Assembly: GCF_029961155.1 (NCBI RefSeq)
Contig: NZ_JASBRH010000004.1
Span: 124,001 to 188,000, forward strand
Reading direction: 5' to 3'
Length of the DNA stretch: 64,000 bases
From: Pontibacterium granulatum
GTDB lineage: Bacteria > Pseudomonadota > Gammaproteobacteria > Pseudomonadales > Balneatricaceae
Shown: piece after piece, positions 18,103-27,136 of the stretch
Layout of the letters: every line of letters starts with the position of its first letter
Position numbering within the stretch: position 1 is the stretch's first letter
Notes under the pieces: model-generated
What the model saw: only the letters and a program-made list of their open reading frames with translations
Databases searched by the model: none
What the model was told of the DNA's origin: nothing
Made by a program: the position numbers and the translations under genes

Positions 18103-19443
18103 TTAAAATTCACTCATCTGTTTCTGTTGATCGATGCTCACGAAGTAGCTGTTCCATGCCCAGTCCAGATGTTCTGGCATAAGCTCGCCCTCCCCTCCCT
18201 GATATAGGAATCGGTCCCAGGCCATACCCAGAAGATCGCGCGGATGACATGGACGTAGGGCTACCCCCTTCGCGCCATGAAGCTGATACAAAACGTAGTG
18301 CAGAAGCTCTGGATTAAACGGAATATCACGCTCTCCACATTCCTGTCTCCAGATCTGCTCATACTGATCCGGCTCTAGAAAACCGAAATACACCTTGTAG
18401 CCGATGCGTCGCAAAAAAGCCTCGTCAGCCAAATCTAGTGGATTGATATTGGAGGAGAACACCACGACTTGATCGAACGGCGTCTGTACATGTTTACCCG
18501 CCCCAAGCGTGAGATAATCTTTATGCTCTTCAAGCGGAACGATCCAACGGTTAAAAATCTCCATCGGTGTGGCACGCTGCCGCCCCATATCGTCGATAAT
18601 GAACATCCCGTTATTCGCTTTCAGTTGCAGGGGAGCCTGGTACTCCTTCAATACCGGATTAAAGTTCACCTCAAGCATTTCCATGCCCAGCTCGCCCCCG
18701 GTAATAACTACAGGTCTTTCACAACGAACAAAGCGAGCATCGTAGTCATCGTTGAGGCGCAAATTAGGGTTGGTTTTGATCTCCTCAACTGGACGATGAA
18801 TCAGCGGATCAAAAAGGCTGACCACACTGCCATCGATCTCAAGCGCATAAGGAATCAGACAGCTGTCATCAAACAGGTTAAGCATCTTTTGCGTGATATA
18901 GGTTTTACCAGTACCCGCGGGTCCATAGATAAATATCGCACGACCTGAATTGAGCGCTGGACCCAGCTGATCCTTAAGTTCTGCTTTTAGCGTAACTTTG
19001 GAAAAGGCTCGGTAAAATTTGTCACGTGTCACATTAAAGTTATGTATTGACTGAGCAGCGACAACTGAACGGTAATGTTCAATAGGAACAGGTACAGGCC
19101 CTGTGTAGCCACTTTTGGCAAGGGCTTCGAATGCGTAATCACGCCCCCTCTGGGTTAAACCATAGTGCAACTCGCGGTGTTCAAAACCTCGGGAGTGGAC
19201 CTCTATCAGCACCTCTTTACGCAGAAAGTTGATCACCTCTTCGATCACCGGCCCGGATAAAGCCAGACGCTGCATCAACTGTTTAAGGGTTAGCAGGCCC
19301 GCATCATTAATGTGCTTTACGAATAGCTCCGCTAAGAAATGAGCGGTTAAACCGGTATCCTCTACATTCGTGGGCCTTGGTGCTAACGCCTTAATCCCTT
19401 GATCTTCCTGTATGGCCATTGAGGAAATAGTCTCGGTATTCAT
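18103..19443 (-). CDS. AAA+ ATPase with N-terminal winged-helix-like region, in the Tad locus
   Basis: About 446 residues. Residues 30-115 look like a winged-helix region (LLTLKQLMQRLALSGPVIEE and GLTQRGRDYAFEAL). An AAA+ module follows with Walker A GPAGTGKT (179-186 counting from an upstream start), Walker B FIIDD (about 286-290), a sensor region VVFSSNINP and the arginine pair FLRRIGYK. The ATG at 19443 has AGAGGG 6 nt upstream. It lies inside the pilus operon between rcpC and the prepilin peptidase, and is not one of the classic Tad proteins. A remodelling or regulatory role in pilus assembly is inferred. Confidence 0.75.
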   Translation of the reverse strand: MNTETISSMAIQEDQGIKALAPRPTNVEDTGLTAHFLAELFVKHINDAGLLTLKQLMQRLALSGPVIEEVINFLRKEVLIEVHSRGFEHRELHYGLTQRGRDYAFEALAKSGYTGPVPVPIEHYRSVVAAQSIHNFNVTRDKFYRAFSKVTLKAELKDQLGPALNSGRAIFIYGPAGTGKTYITQKMLNLFDDSCLIPYALEIDGSVVSLFDPLIHRPVEEIKTNPNLRLNDDYDARFVRCERPVVITGGELGMEMLEVNFNPVLKEYQAPLQLKANNGMFIIDDMGRQRATPMEIFNRWIVPLEEHKDYLTLGAGKHVQTPFDQVVVFSSNINPLDLADEAFLRRIGYKVYFGFLEPDQYEQIWRQECGERDIPFNPELLHYVLYQLHGAKGVALRPCHPRDLLGMAWDRFLYQGGEGELMPEHLDWAWNSYFVSIDQQKQMSEF

Positions 19444-19458
19444 GGTTTGCCCTCTCAT

Positions 19459-20040
19459 TCATTCGCCCGATCCCAACAACTGCCACTGATAGCTCAACTC
19501 ACTTGTCAGGTGATAAAAATCCAGATCCCCAACCCGATATAGGGCTGTTGCAACTCCAACTGCGATACATACAGCAAATGGGAAACGCTTTCGGGTGACT
19601 GAGCTAGCGTCTGGAGATACATACGATTTCATTTGTATAGATACGGCATAGCGCTGAATAGAAGCCATCCACTCACGCTTTACCGTAACAAGCAAAATTC
19701 CATACAGACCGGCTAAACAAACGCCATAGGCAGCAGAAAGCACAGTCGTCTCCCACCCGACAAAGGTCCCAACAGCAGCCATCAGCTTCACATCACCGGC
19801 CCCCATCCCCCCTAAAAGGTAGATGGGCAGCAAAACCGCTAAGCCGGTAGCTGCCCCTAATAACGCGTTCGATCCACCAATCCAGCCAAGAAAGATGGTC
19901 TGAAGAGCTAAGCCCAAGATCAAAGCTGGAAATGTCAGCCAGTTTGGGATTTTGTGACACCGAAAATCCACCACTGAAGCAACCATAAGTACGACAAGGA
20001 GGATGACGGTTGATAAATCATAGGTTTGATAAGCCAACAT
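19459..20040 (-). CDS. tadV: Prepilin peptidase TadV (A24 family)
   Basis: A 193-residue inner-membrane aspartic protease that cleaves the Flp prepilin and pseudopilins. The two catalytic aspartates are seen in VVDFRCHKIPNWL (about residue 23) and GMGAGDVKLMAAVG (about 80). It has five or so hydrophobic helices and lacks the N-methylation domain of PilD, as expected of TadV. It lies 43 nt behind the flp gene. The C-terminal extension after about 140 is longer than in the smallest members. Confidence 0.92.
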   Translation of the reverse strand: MLAYQTYDLSTVILLVVLMVASVVDFRCHKIPNWLTFPALILGLALQTIFLGWIGGSNALLGAATGLAVLLPIYLLGGMGAGDVKLMAAVGTFVGWETTVLSAAYGVCLAGLYGILLVTVKREWMASIQRYAVSIQMKSYVSPDASSVTRKRFPFAVCIAVGVATALYRVGDLDFYHLTSELSYQWQLLGSGE

Positions 20041-20083
20041 CGTTCATCCTCCATAATTGCCTGAACAGCTCTTCTCTCAAGTC

Positions 20084-20287
20084 TTAAGCACAAGCTGCAT
20101 ATACGTAATCATTACCAGTTTCTAAGGTAGTTTTGATGCCTGTGATCACGCCACACACTGCTGCACCAAGATCATCAAATGCAGTGATTACCGCAGCAGC
20201 AATCAGACTACCCGCTACTGCGTACTCAACAGTGGTCAGACCTTCTTCTTCTTTCACAAATGCAATCAATTTTTCTTTGAGAGTCAT
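20084..20287 (-). CDS. flp: Flp pilin
   Basis: The major pilus subunit precursor, 67 residues. The Flp processing motif EEGLTTVEYAVAGSLIAAAV is clear, with cleavage after Gly and the conserved Glu-Tyr at +5/+6. The hydrophobic helix is followed by a short C-terminal tail with two Cys residues (C-G-V and the penultimate CA). The second ATG (20287) is chosen because AGGA lies 5 nt upstream. As first gene of the operon it is likely the most strongly expressed. Confidence 0.95.
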   Translation of the reverse strand: MTLKEKLIAFVKEEEGLTTVEYAVAGSLIAAAVITAFDDLGAAVCGVITGIKTTLETGNDYVYAACA

Positions 20288-20290
20288 CAT

Positions 20291-20621
20291 TGTCCTGTCC
20301 TCGGTTTGTGCATGTTCTGCTTGTTTGAATCAGCGTTGCATGCAGGTATGTCAATCAACTCACACGGGGAACTATAGGAGGGGTGTTTGGACAGGGTTGG
20401 GACTATTTTGCGTAAACACTGGGACTATTTTGTGATTTCTACCAATCCACTCAAAAATGAAAATGTTTCAAGCGAAACGAACTATAGATGAAGGGCTTAG
20501 CTCAATAGCTGTAAAGTTTTGGACTAAACTGCTTTGTATGGTGTTAAAGGTTGTTAACAAACACTGGGTTACAGCTGTACACTTATAAGCCACCTGTTAC
20601 ACGGACTTGGAAGCGGAATTC
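20291..20621. promoter_or_regulatory. Divergent control region between flp and the receiver-AraC regulator
   Basis: A 331-nt non-coding region. TGGGACTATTTTG occurs twice in direct orientation, at 20398-20410 and 20420-20432, 22 bp apart (about two helical turns). A related GGGAACTAT lies near 20367-20375, and AAACACTGGG recurs at 20415-20424 and near 20559-20568. These are good candidate operator sites for the adjacent AraC-type regulator. No definite -35/-10 pair was assigned. Confidence 0.55.
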
Positions 20622-21467
20622 ATGGAAAAATCAGTGTTATTCTGGATAGACATGAAAGCCTCAAGTAGTGATGAAGGCATCTCAGTCTTGTTTGAAAAGT
20701 ACTTTTCAGTACGCGTTATGGCACCCGAGACAGTCACCTCTGAGGAAGCAGTATCACTGCATCCCAGGGCCATCTGCTTCGACTACGACTTCCCAGACAA
20801 ATATGGTTTGGATCTATTGAGAAACACCCGTATGAGTTATCCGGATGTACCGGTTCTGCTTCTGACAGAGCAACATTCAGAAGCTCTAGCGGTTTGGGCA
20901 CTCCGCATGCGTGTATGGGACTTCTTGGTAAAACCTCTAAATGCGGCTCAAGCAGAACAAGAAATTCAACAGCTAAGAAAGCAGATTGAATCCCACGATC
21001 ATTGGGAAAATACGCCGTTTAATGGCTCGCAGGCACCTCCGATTCCTGAAGAAGCCCGTTTTATTAATAACGGCACTCAGGAAGAACGCGCACTGGCTCC
21101 TGCGATCTCTTATATCCAACAACACTTTACCGAAAAGATTACGGAAGAACAGATGGCTTGCCTGTGTCGCATGCGCCCCTTCCAGTTCAGTCGCAGCTTC
21201 CGCAAACAGTGTGGTATCACCTTCCAGGAGTTTGTACAGAGAACCCGAATCGAAGAGGCGATGCGACTCTTGCAGAATCCCAACATGCCTATTCTGGATA
21301 TTGCACTCTCAGTTGGGTTTAGGGACCAATCTTACTTTACACGCGTCTTTAAAAAGCACATTGGCGTAGCACCTACCGCCTACCGTGAAAGCAGAACCCG
21401 TATAGCAGATCAAAGCAGTACATCTCACGAAACCCTCGATATGTTCCAACCATCAGTATCTGCCTAA
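20622..21467 (+). CDS. Receiver-domain AraC-family regulator
   Basis: About 281 residues. The N-terminal receiver-like domain (about 5-125) has a phosphorylation-type aspartate region (ICFDYDFPDKYGLDLL) and a conserved Lys (DFLVKPLNAAQ). The C-terminal AraC/XylS double helix-turn-helix (about 165-265) has MPILDIALSVGFRDQSYFTRVF. The ATG at 20622 has GGA 5 nt upstream; a TTG at 20607 is an alternative. Its divergence from flp and the shared repeat-rich gap suggest that it controls the Tad operon, an inference. Confidence 0.85.
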   Translation: MEKSVLFWIDMKASSSDEGISVLFEKYFSVRVMAPETVTSEEAVSLHPRAICFDYDFPDKYGLDLLRNTRMSYPDVPVLLLTEQHSEALAVWALRMRVWDFLVKPLNAAQAEQEIQQLRKQIESHDHWENTPFNGSQAPPIPEEARFINNGTQEERALAPAISYIQQHFTEKITEEQMACLCRMRPFQFSRSFRKQCGITFQEFVQRTRIEEAMRLLQNPNMPILDIALSVGFRDQSYFTRVFKKHIGVAPTAYRESRTRIADQSSTSHETLDMFQPSVSA

Positions 21468-21551
21468 CACCGCAGTAACCCCTCTCAGCCACAGGGGACG
21501 TGGCTCCCAACACCCCCAACCAAATACCTTAAACGACTACCCCAAACTACG

Positions 21552-23228
21552 TTAGCCAGCAGCCCGATTTACATTATCCACAGCGGTGCGATCTCTTAAC
21601 TCCCTGCGCAATACCTTACCCACGTTTGTTTTTGGTAGCTCGTTCACGAACTCAACATATTGTGGCACTTTGTAACGCGTCAGCTGCTGCTGGCACCATT
21701 CACGTATCTGTTCGGTCGTGAGCACATCAGCCTCCGTCACCACGAATGCCTTCACCACCTCACCGCAAATATCATCCGGTACACCAATCGCGGCACATTC
21801 AACGACATCCGGATGCGAACACAAAACATCTTCCACCTCGTTGGGGTAGACGTTAAAACCGGAGGTGATAATCATATCTTTCGCCCGATCCACGATGCGC
21901 AGATACCCATCTTTCTGCATTACGGCAATATCACCGGTGCGAAAATAACCATCCTTGGTGAAGGCCTGATCGGTTGCCTCAGGACGCTGCCAGTAGCCTT
22001 TCATGACCTGGGGGCCACGAACACACAACTCACCGGGAGCATCATCAGCTACTGCATTTCCATCATCCCCAATCACTTTGACCTCGGTTGCGGAGACCGG
22101 CAAGCCAATGCTGCCCAGCTGAACAGCATCGTAGGGGTTCACGGCAACCACGGGCGATGTTTCCGTCAGTCCATAACCTTCCATAATTTCGCACCCGGTT
22201 ATGGATTGCCATTCAGCGGCGGCGGCGTGTGTCAGTGCCATACCGCCAGAGACGGTCATCCTCAGCTGCTCAAAATCCAGTTCAGCGAACTCAGGTTGTT
22301 TACACAACGCCACGAAAAGGGTGTTTAAACCCAAAAAAGTCGTCGGCGGCCAGTGCCCCATCTCTTTTATAAGGTTGGGAATATCGCGTGGATTCGGGAT
22401 AAGAACACTATGACCGCCCGCAAGCATCACAACCTGAGACAAGGTGAAGGCATAGATATGGTAGAGCGGCAGCGGCGCGATCACCGCATCCTGCCAGCCA
22501 TTCCCAACCGCATTGATGCGCTCGTAGGATTGCAGGATGTTGGACACAAGATTGGCATGAGTGAGCATCGCGCCCTTGGATACACCGGTTGTACCGCCGG
22601 TATACTGCAGCACCGCCAGATCTTCGGGATGAACCTCCAATGGCTCTGGAATCCCACCTAGACACAGATCAAGCGCATCGAACAGTGGAACCGCCTCGGG
22701 CAACCTAAACGGCGGTTCCATCTTTTTAACGTATTTCACCGCTGCGTTAATCAGCACCCGTTTTATTAAGCTGTGCAAATCCCCCACCTGGGTAACGAAT
22801 ACAGTCTCAATCGACGTATCGTCCAGAATCTCTTCCGCCTTGCACGCCATGCTTTTGTGAATAACCAACGCCTTTGCACCAGAATCCCGGAACTGATATC
22901 GCATTTCGGATGCGGTATAGAGGGGGTTGGTGTTCACGACAACCAGGCCTGCACGCAATGCGCCCAGCAATACGATTGGATACTGAACAATGTTGGGTAA
23001 CTGAATGGCTATCCTGTCTCCGGGCTCAAGGCTGGTATGTTTCTGAAGATATACCGCAAACGCATCGGCCAGTTCATCCAGCTCCTGATAGCTCAGGGTA
23101 CGCCCTAAACTGGTAAACACCGGTTTCTGTGCAAATTCCCTGCAGGCCCATGCTGCAACGTCCAAAACGTTGTTAAATCCCTGCGGGTTTATCTCACTTG
23201 GTACTACGTTGCCTCGCACTTCACTCAT
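21552..23228 (-). CDS. fadD: Long-chain fatty acid-CoA ligase
   Basis: A 558-residue ANL-superfamily enzyme that activates fatty acids to acyl-CoA using ATP. The AMP-binding signature LQYTGGTTGVSKGAML lies near residue 215. GYGLTETSP, FRTGDIAVMQKDGYLRIVDR and the C-terminal catalytic lysine region (NELPKTNVGKVLRREL) are all present. Length and spacing fit FadD. It stands alone, separated from the Tad locus by the AraC gene. The chain-length preference is not visible in the sequence. Confidence 0.9.
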   Translation of the reverse strand: MSEVRGNVVPSEINPQGFNNVLDVAAWACREFAQKPVFTSLGRTLSYQELDELADAFAVYLQKHTSLEPGDRIAIQLPNIVQYPIVLLGALRAGLVVVNTNPLYTASEMRYQFRDSGAKALVIHKSMACKAEEILDDTSIETVFVTQVGDLHSLIKRVLINAAVKYVKKMEPPFRLPEAVPLFDALDLCLGGIPEPLEVHPEDLAVLQYTGGTTGVSKGAMLTHANLVSNILQSYERINAVGNGWQDAVIAPLPLYHIYAFTLSQVVMLAGGHSVLIPNPRDIPNLIKEMGHWPPTTFLGLNTLFVALCKQPEFAELDFEQLRMTVSGGMALTHAAAAEWQSITGCEIMEGYGLTETSPVVAVNPYDAVQLGSIGLPVSATEVKVIGDDGNAVADDAPGELCVRGPQVMKGYWQRPEATDQAFTKDGYFRTGDIAVMQKDGYLRIVDRAKDMIITSGFNVYPNEVEDVLCSHPDVVECAAIGVPDDICGEVVKAFVVTEADVLTTEQIREWCQQQLTRYKVPQYVEFVNELPKTNVGKVLRRELRDRTAVDNVNRAAG

Positions 23229-23692
23229 GACAGCGCCCCTTCCTGACTCTTACTGGTGTTATCACCTCCCTTAGTATGGCATCACTCAACAAATAAGCCT
23301 GCTTTGAGGTTTCGATATCGTAAACCGGTGTAGCCAAGATGCGGCGTATCAGGTAGCTGGACTGTTTTTATCATTCACCGCTATAAAAAAGACATTTTGA
23401 ATAATAAAGTGTCGCTATTGCCACTCCTGCCTACTTAAAAGAATCAATTGATTTACAAAGAAAATTAAATCGATTATCAAATTAACCCTTTAATTACTAA
23501 GGAATAAATGTATAAATTTTTCATTTTTTAAAGTGTATTTTTTTTGATCAGTGCTAGCCTTAAGTGACGCATTGCTCAAAGAAGCCTTGCTCAACATACA
23601 ATCGAATGGAGCCCGCATCGTTCGGGCCTGCTAACCATTGGTAAGCTTAAAAAAGGACATGACCAACCAAAAGAAATTGAGGGCGGTTAACA
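23229..23692. other. AT-rich intergenic region
   Basis: A gap of about 460 nt with a markedly AT-rich core (about 23370-23550), unlike its neighbours. A hairpin GCCCG/CGGGC lies near 23612-23628 in front of a small open frame. It probably holds the fadD promoter on one side and a leader for the small gene on the other. No gene is supported within the AT-rich core. Confidence 0.4.
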
Positions 23693-23866
23693 ATGAGGAG
23701 CAACCCACCCCCTCTGAATGAGGGTTTCAAACTCGACCGGGAAATCGAAATGGAATTAACAAACGTACTAACGGATGAGGAGGTAGAAGCCACTTTGCAA
23801 GAACGTCTGGAAGCCTTTGAACTCACATGGAAAATTATCGACAACGGCCTCTTAGACGAACACTAA
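23693..23866 (+). CDS. Small acidic hypothetical protein, possibly frameshifted
   Basis: A 57-residue open frame starting ATGAGGAGC and ending DNGLLDEH. It is acidic and predicted helical (LTDEEVEATLQERLEAFELT), with host-like codon use. It has no good ribosome-binding site. A better one (AAAAAGG) stands before an ATG at 23659 in another frame, whose 20 codons (MTNQKKLRAVNNEEQ...) stop at 23721. The two may be one gene broken by a single frameshift. Function unknown. Confidence 0.45.
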   Translation: MRSNPPPLNEGFKLDREIEMELTNVLTDEEVEATLQERLEAFELTWKIIDNGLLDEH

Positions 23867-24005
23867 CATGCAAATCACTTACTGACGGCCCCCGGCGATA
23901 ATAGCGGTTAAATTCAGCGAGTAGGTTAAAACTAAAAAACAAACCGGGGGCTCATTTATTTAAAGATATTGATCATCGATTCGGCTTCACGATAAATACC
24001 AGCCT

Positions 24006-24440
24006 ATGAAAACACCACGCCTGACCCACATTGCCCTGCACGTCCAAGATATCGATGCCTGTATAAGGTTTTATCATACGTACTGCGGCATGGAGATCAT
24101 CCACCAGCGCCACCATGAACCTAAACGGATTGTATGGATGGCCGAACCAGACCGCGAGACCGACTTTATTTTTGTGCTGATGAATGGCGGTAATGACCTT
24201 GAGCTAGCAGCCGACGACTATCGACACTTTGGATTTGCCCTGGAAAGCAAAGACGCTGTTGACCAACTCGCCGCAAACGCACGCGAGGCCGGCGACCTGG
24301 TGTGGGAACCACGTCAGGAGCCTTTCCCGGTGGGCTACTACTGCGGCTTGTGTGATCCCAACGGCAACTACGTGGAGTTCAGCTACGGCCAGCCCCTCGG
24401 CCCCGGTGCAAACGATTTCGACAAGCTGACCGACAGCTAA
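24006..24440 (+). CDS. VOC-family (glyoxalase-fold) protein
   Basis: A 144-residue vicinal-oxygen-chelate protein built from two beta-alpha-beta-beta-beta units. It opens LTHIALHVQDIDACIRFYHT, with a metal-ligand His, and closes CDPNGNYVEFSYGQP, with the second-half Glu ligand. Members include lactoylglutathione lyase GloA. The motifs and length fit a GloA-like enzyme, but the substrate cannot be fixed. It is 70 nt upstream of the hydroxyacyl-CoA dehydrogenase on the same strand. Confidence 0.8.
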   Translation: MKTPRLTHIALHVQDIDACIRFYHTYCGMEIIHQRHHEPKRIVWMAEPDRETDFIFVLMNGGNDLELAADDYRHFGFALESKDAVDQLAANAREAGDLVWEPRQEPFPVGYYCGLCDPNGNYVEFSYGQPLGPGANDFDKLTDS

Positions 24441-24510
24441 CCCTTACCTGAAATAAGCACTTTCCCGTATACTGCGCAGATCTATCCACTGCGAAAGGGA
24501 ACGGGACACG

Positions 24511-25365
24511 ATGACTGAGATCAACCAGGTTGGCGTAGTTGGCGCCGGACAGATGGGGGCAGGTATTGCCCAGGTAATTGCTGCGGCGGGTTTACCGGTA
24601 CGCGTGTCGGATCTAAACCTGCAAGCCGCCGAAACCGGTGTGCAAACGATTGCCAAGCGCCTGCAATCCCAGGTAGAACGCGAGAAGATCACCCAGGCAG
24701 ATGCGGATGCCATCGTTCAGAACATCATGCCTGTCGGCTCCCTTACCGAACTCGCCGACTGCGACCTGGTGATCGAGGCTGCAAGTGAGGATATCACGCT
24801 CAAGCTCAACCTGTTCCAGCATCTGGATTCAGTCTGCAAACCCGAGACCCTGCTCGCCTCCAACACCAGCTCCATCAGTATCACCACCATCGGTGCGGCA
24901 ACCAGTCGCCCAGAAAAAGTAGTGGGTATGCACTTCTTTAACCCGGTGCCGGTCATGGCACTGGTTGAAGTGATCCGTGGTCTGGCTACCAGCGATGACA
25001 CCTTTGATACCGTCAAGGCTTTCACCGAAAAGCTGGGCAAAAATCCGGTTGCCTGCAACGACAAAGCCGGTTTTGTCGTTAACCGCATCCTGATCCCGAT
25101 GCTGAACGAAGCCTGCTACGTGCTGGAAGAAGGGATCGCCAATGTGGAAGACATCGATGCCGCCATGCAACTGGGGTGTGCCCATCCGATGGGGCCGCTC
25201 ACCCTCGCCGACTTTATCGGCCTCGACACCTGCCTGGCGGTCATGGAGGTCTTGCATCGGGATCTGGGCGAAGATAAATACCGACCCGCACCGCTGCTGC
25301 GTAAATATGTGGCGGCGGGCTGGCTGGGCAAGAAAAGCGGTCGTGGCTTCTACGACTATCGCTAA
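24511..25365 (+). CDS. 3-hydroxybutyryl-CoA dehydrogenase
   Basis: A 284-residue NAD-dependent 3-hydroxyacyl-CoA dehydrogenase. The Rossmann motif [15 protein letters not shown] lies near residues 9-23. The catalytic His-Glu dyad is in [17 protein letters not shown], and the C-terminal domain has [15 protein letters not shown] and [12 protein letters not shown]. Length and sequence match the Hbd/PaaH type that oxidises 3-hydroxybutyryl-CoA. It is followed by a strong hairpin, so it may end a short transcript. Confidence 0.92.
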   Translation: MTEINQVGVVGAGQMGAGIAQVIAAAGLPVRVSDLNLQAAETGVQTIAKRLQSQVEREKITQADADAIVQNIMPVGSLTELADCDLVIEAASEDITLKLNLFQHLDSVCKPETLLASNTSSISITTIGAATSRPEKVVGMHFFNPVPVMALVEVIRGLATSDDTFDTVKAFTEKLGKNPVACNDKAGFVVNRILIPMLNEACYVLEEGIANVEDIDAAMQLGCAHPMGPLTLADFIGLDTCLAVMEVLHRDLGEDKYRPAPLLRKYVAAGWLGKKSGRGFYDYR

Positions 25366-25379
25366 GTAGCCTTCCCCAT

Positions 25380-25410
25380 GTTGCCCGGGATTGGCGCGGT
25401 ACCGGGCAAC
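25380..25410 (+). terminator. Hairpin after the 3-hydroxybutyryl-CoA dehydrogenase gene
   Basis: A perfect 9-bp stem (GTTGCCCGG/CCGGGCAAC) with a 13-nt loop starts 15 nt after the stop codon. It is followed by AATTTA rather than a strong T-run, so it is a moderate terminator candidate. Confidence 0.55.
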
Positions 25411-25472
25411 AATTTACGTTGTGATTTCTCCACTTTGCCACAATACTTGTAACTCAAAGGGGGGAAAATTCC

Positions 25473-25976
25473 ATGCGCCAGCTCACCCTGATCCGCCATG
25501 CAAAATCCAGTTGGGACGATCCTACACTTTCCGACTTCGAACGCCCTCTCAACAAACGCGGTACCCGCGACCTCGCAGCCTTGGGCGAACGCGTCGCCGA
25601 ATTCAACCTTTATCCCGACCGCATCCTGAGCAGTGGAGCCGCGCGCGCGATGACAACCGCCGAAGCGGTGAGTCAGGCACTGGAGATTCCAACAGAAGAG
25701 ATCCGCGAGATTCCCGAACTGTACGAATCCTGTTACGAGACGCTGCTGAACGTACTGCAGAACCAGTCCGACCGCTACCGCCACATCATGCTGTTTGGTC
25801 ATAATCCGGGGCTGGAGATGCTGGGATACTTCCTCACCCACGAAGAGCTGGATAAATTCCCTACCGGTGCCCTGATGCATATCCATCTGAGCATCACCAG
25901 TTGGTCAGAGCTGGCCGAAAGCTGCGGCACCCTCACGTTGTTTGATTATCCCAAGAAACACCTGACGACGACCTAG
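25473..25976 (+). CDS. sixA: SixA-type histidine phosphatase
   Basis: A 167-residue histidine phosphatase. The catalytic RHG-like motif is LIRHAKSSWDDP near residue 7, with the second core His in MLFGHNPGLEML. SixA dephosphorylates phosphohistidine of HPt or PTS proteins. The length fits SixA. It follows GGGG-rich ribosome-binding sequence and stands as a single gene. Confidence 0.85.
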   Translation: MRQLTLIRHAKSSWDDPTLSDFERPLNKRGTRDLAALGERVAEFNLYPDRILSSGAARAMTTAEAVSQALEIPTEEIREIPELYESCYETLLNVLQNQSDRYRHIMLFGHNPGLEMLGYFLTHEELDKFPTGALMHIHLSITSWSELAESCGTLTLFDYPKKHLTTT

Positions 25977-26104
25977 TTGCACCTGACCGCCATCTCATAA
26001 GCAGCTGACCAAACGTCTAAATTTCACTCACCCTTTGGTCGCAACCTCTGTGTTAGAATCCCGCCTGCATTTTTCCTGCATATCACATTCAGTGGACGAT
26101 ACCC

Positions 26105-27061
26105 TTGGACCTCTATCTGCAGTCGCTGGCGTTTACCGCCAATACCGTTGCTCCAATTTTCTTCATCGTATTTCTCGGCATTGTGCTGAAACGGATCGGT
26201 GTTATTGATGCCGCGTTTGTTGGCACCGCCTCCAAGTTGGTGTTCACCTTAACGCTACCGGCTCTGGTCTTTATGGCGATCTCCAGCACCGACTTTTATT
26301 CGGTCTTCAACCCCGACCAATTGATCTACTTTGTCGGGGCTACCCTCGTCTCCTTTATTGCGATCTGGTGGCTGGCGGCTCGCTGGATACAGGATGGACG
26401 AGACCTGGGCGCATTTATCCAGGGTGCTTTTCGCGGTAACTACGGTGTTATCGGTCTGGCGGTCTCCTACAACCTGTTTGCCGATTCGGGTCTGGCCCAG
26501 GCATCGATCCTGCTGGCGATGGTGATCCCGCTTTACAACACCCTATCAATCATCGCCTTGACCGTTCCGTTGCAGAAAGACGGCGGCCTGAAGTTCAGCG
26601 ACGCTGTGTTGGAGATTCTCAAGAACCCTCTTATCCTGTCCGTGCTGGCCGCGCTACCCTTCTCCTTTATGGGCTGGACACTGCCCGAAGTGGTAGACAA
26701 AACCGGACGTTACTTCGCCAATCTCACATTGCCATTAGCACTGCTGGCCATCGGCGGCTCACTGAGCCTCAAAAGTCTGCGCGACAGGTCAGCCATGGCG
26801 TTCTGGGCCACAGCCACCAAACTGGTCATCCTGCCAATTATTCTGAGCATCGGTGCCTGGATCTACGGTTTTCGTGGCCAGGAACTGGCGATGCTGTTCA
26901 TCCTCTTTGGCTGCCCGACCGCCGCAGCCAGCTTCGTGATGGCAAAAGGCAGTGGCGCCAACGGTGAACTGGCCGCCAACATTATTCTGACCACCACCCT
27001 GGGATCGGTATTGAGCCTAAGCGCCGGTATTTATCTGCTGCGCGTGTGGGGCATTATCTGA
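26105..27061 (+). CDS. AEC-family transporter
   Basis: A 318-residue membrane protein with about ten hydrophobic helices in two inverted halves, typical of the auxin efflux carrier (AEC) family. Family blocks include FIVFLGIVLKRIGVID, FRGNYGVIGLAVSYN and CPTAAASFVMAKG. The start is a TTG at 26105; no nearby ATG keeps the first helix. These proteins move organic acids or other small anions. The substrate is unknown. Confidence 0.85.
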   Translation: MDLYLQSLAFTANTVAPIFFIVFLGIVLKRIGVIDAAFVGTASKLVFTLTLPALVFMAISSTDFYSVFNPDQLIYFVGATLVSFIAIWWLAARWIQDGRDLGAFIQGAFRGNYGVIGLAVSYNLFADSGLAQASILLAMVIPLYNTLSIIALTVPLQKDGGLKFSDAVLEILKNPLILSVLAALPFSFMGWTLPEVVDKTGRYFANLTLPLALLAIGGSLSLKSLRDRSAMAFWATATKLVILPIILSIGAWIYGFRGQELAMLFILFGCPTAAASFVMAKGSGANGELAANIILTTTLGSVLSLSAGIYLLRVWGII

Positions 27062-27136
27062 CACGATATCGCCGCCTGTTTCACTTCGCGGTATATTTAA
27101 AGCACGCAATCTGTTTTCCGCGAGGAGCCGACCGAT

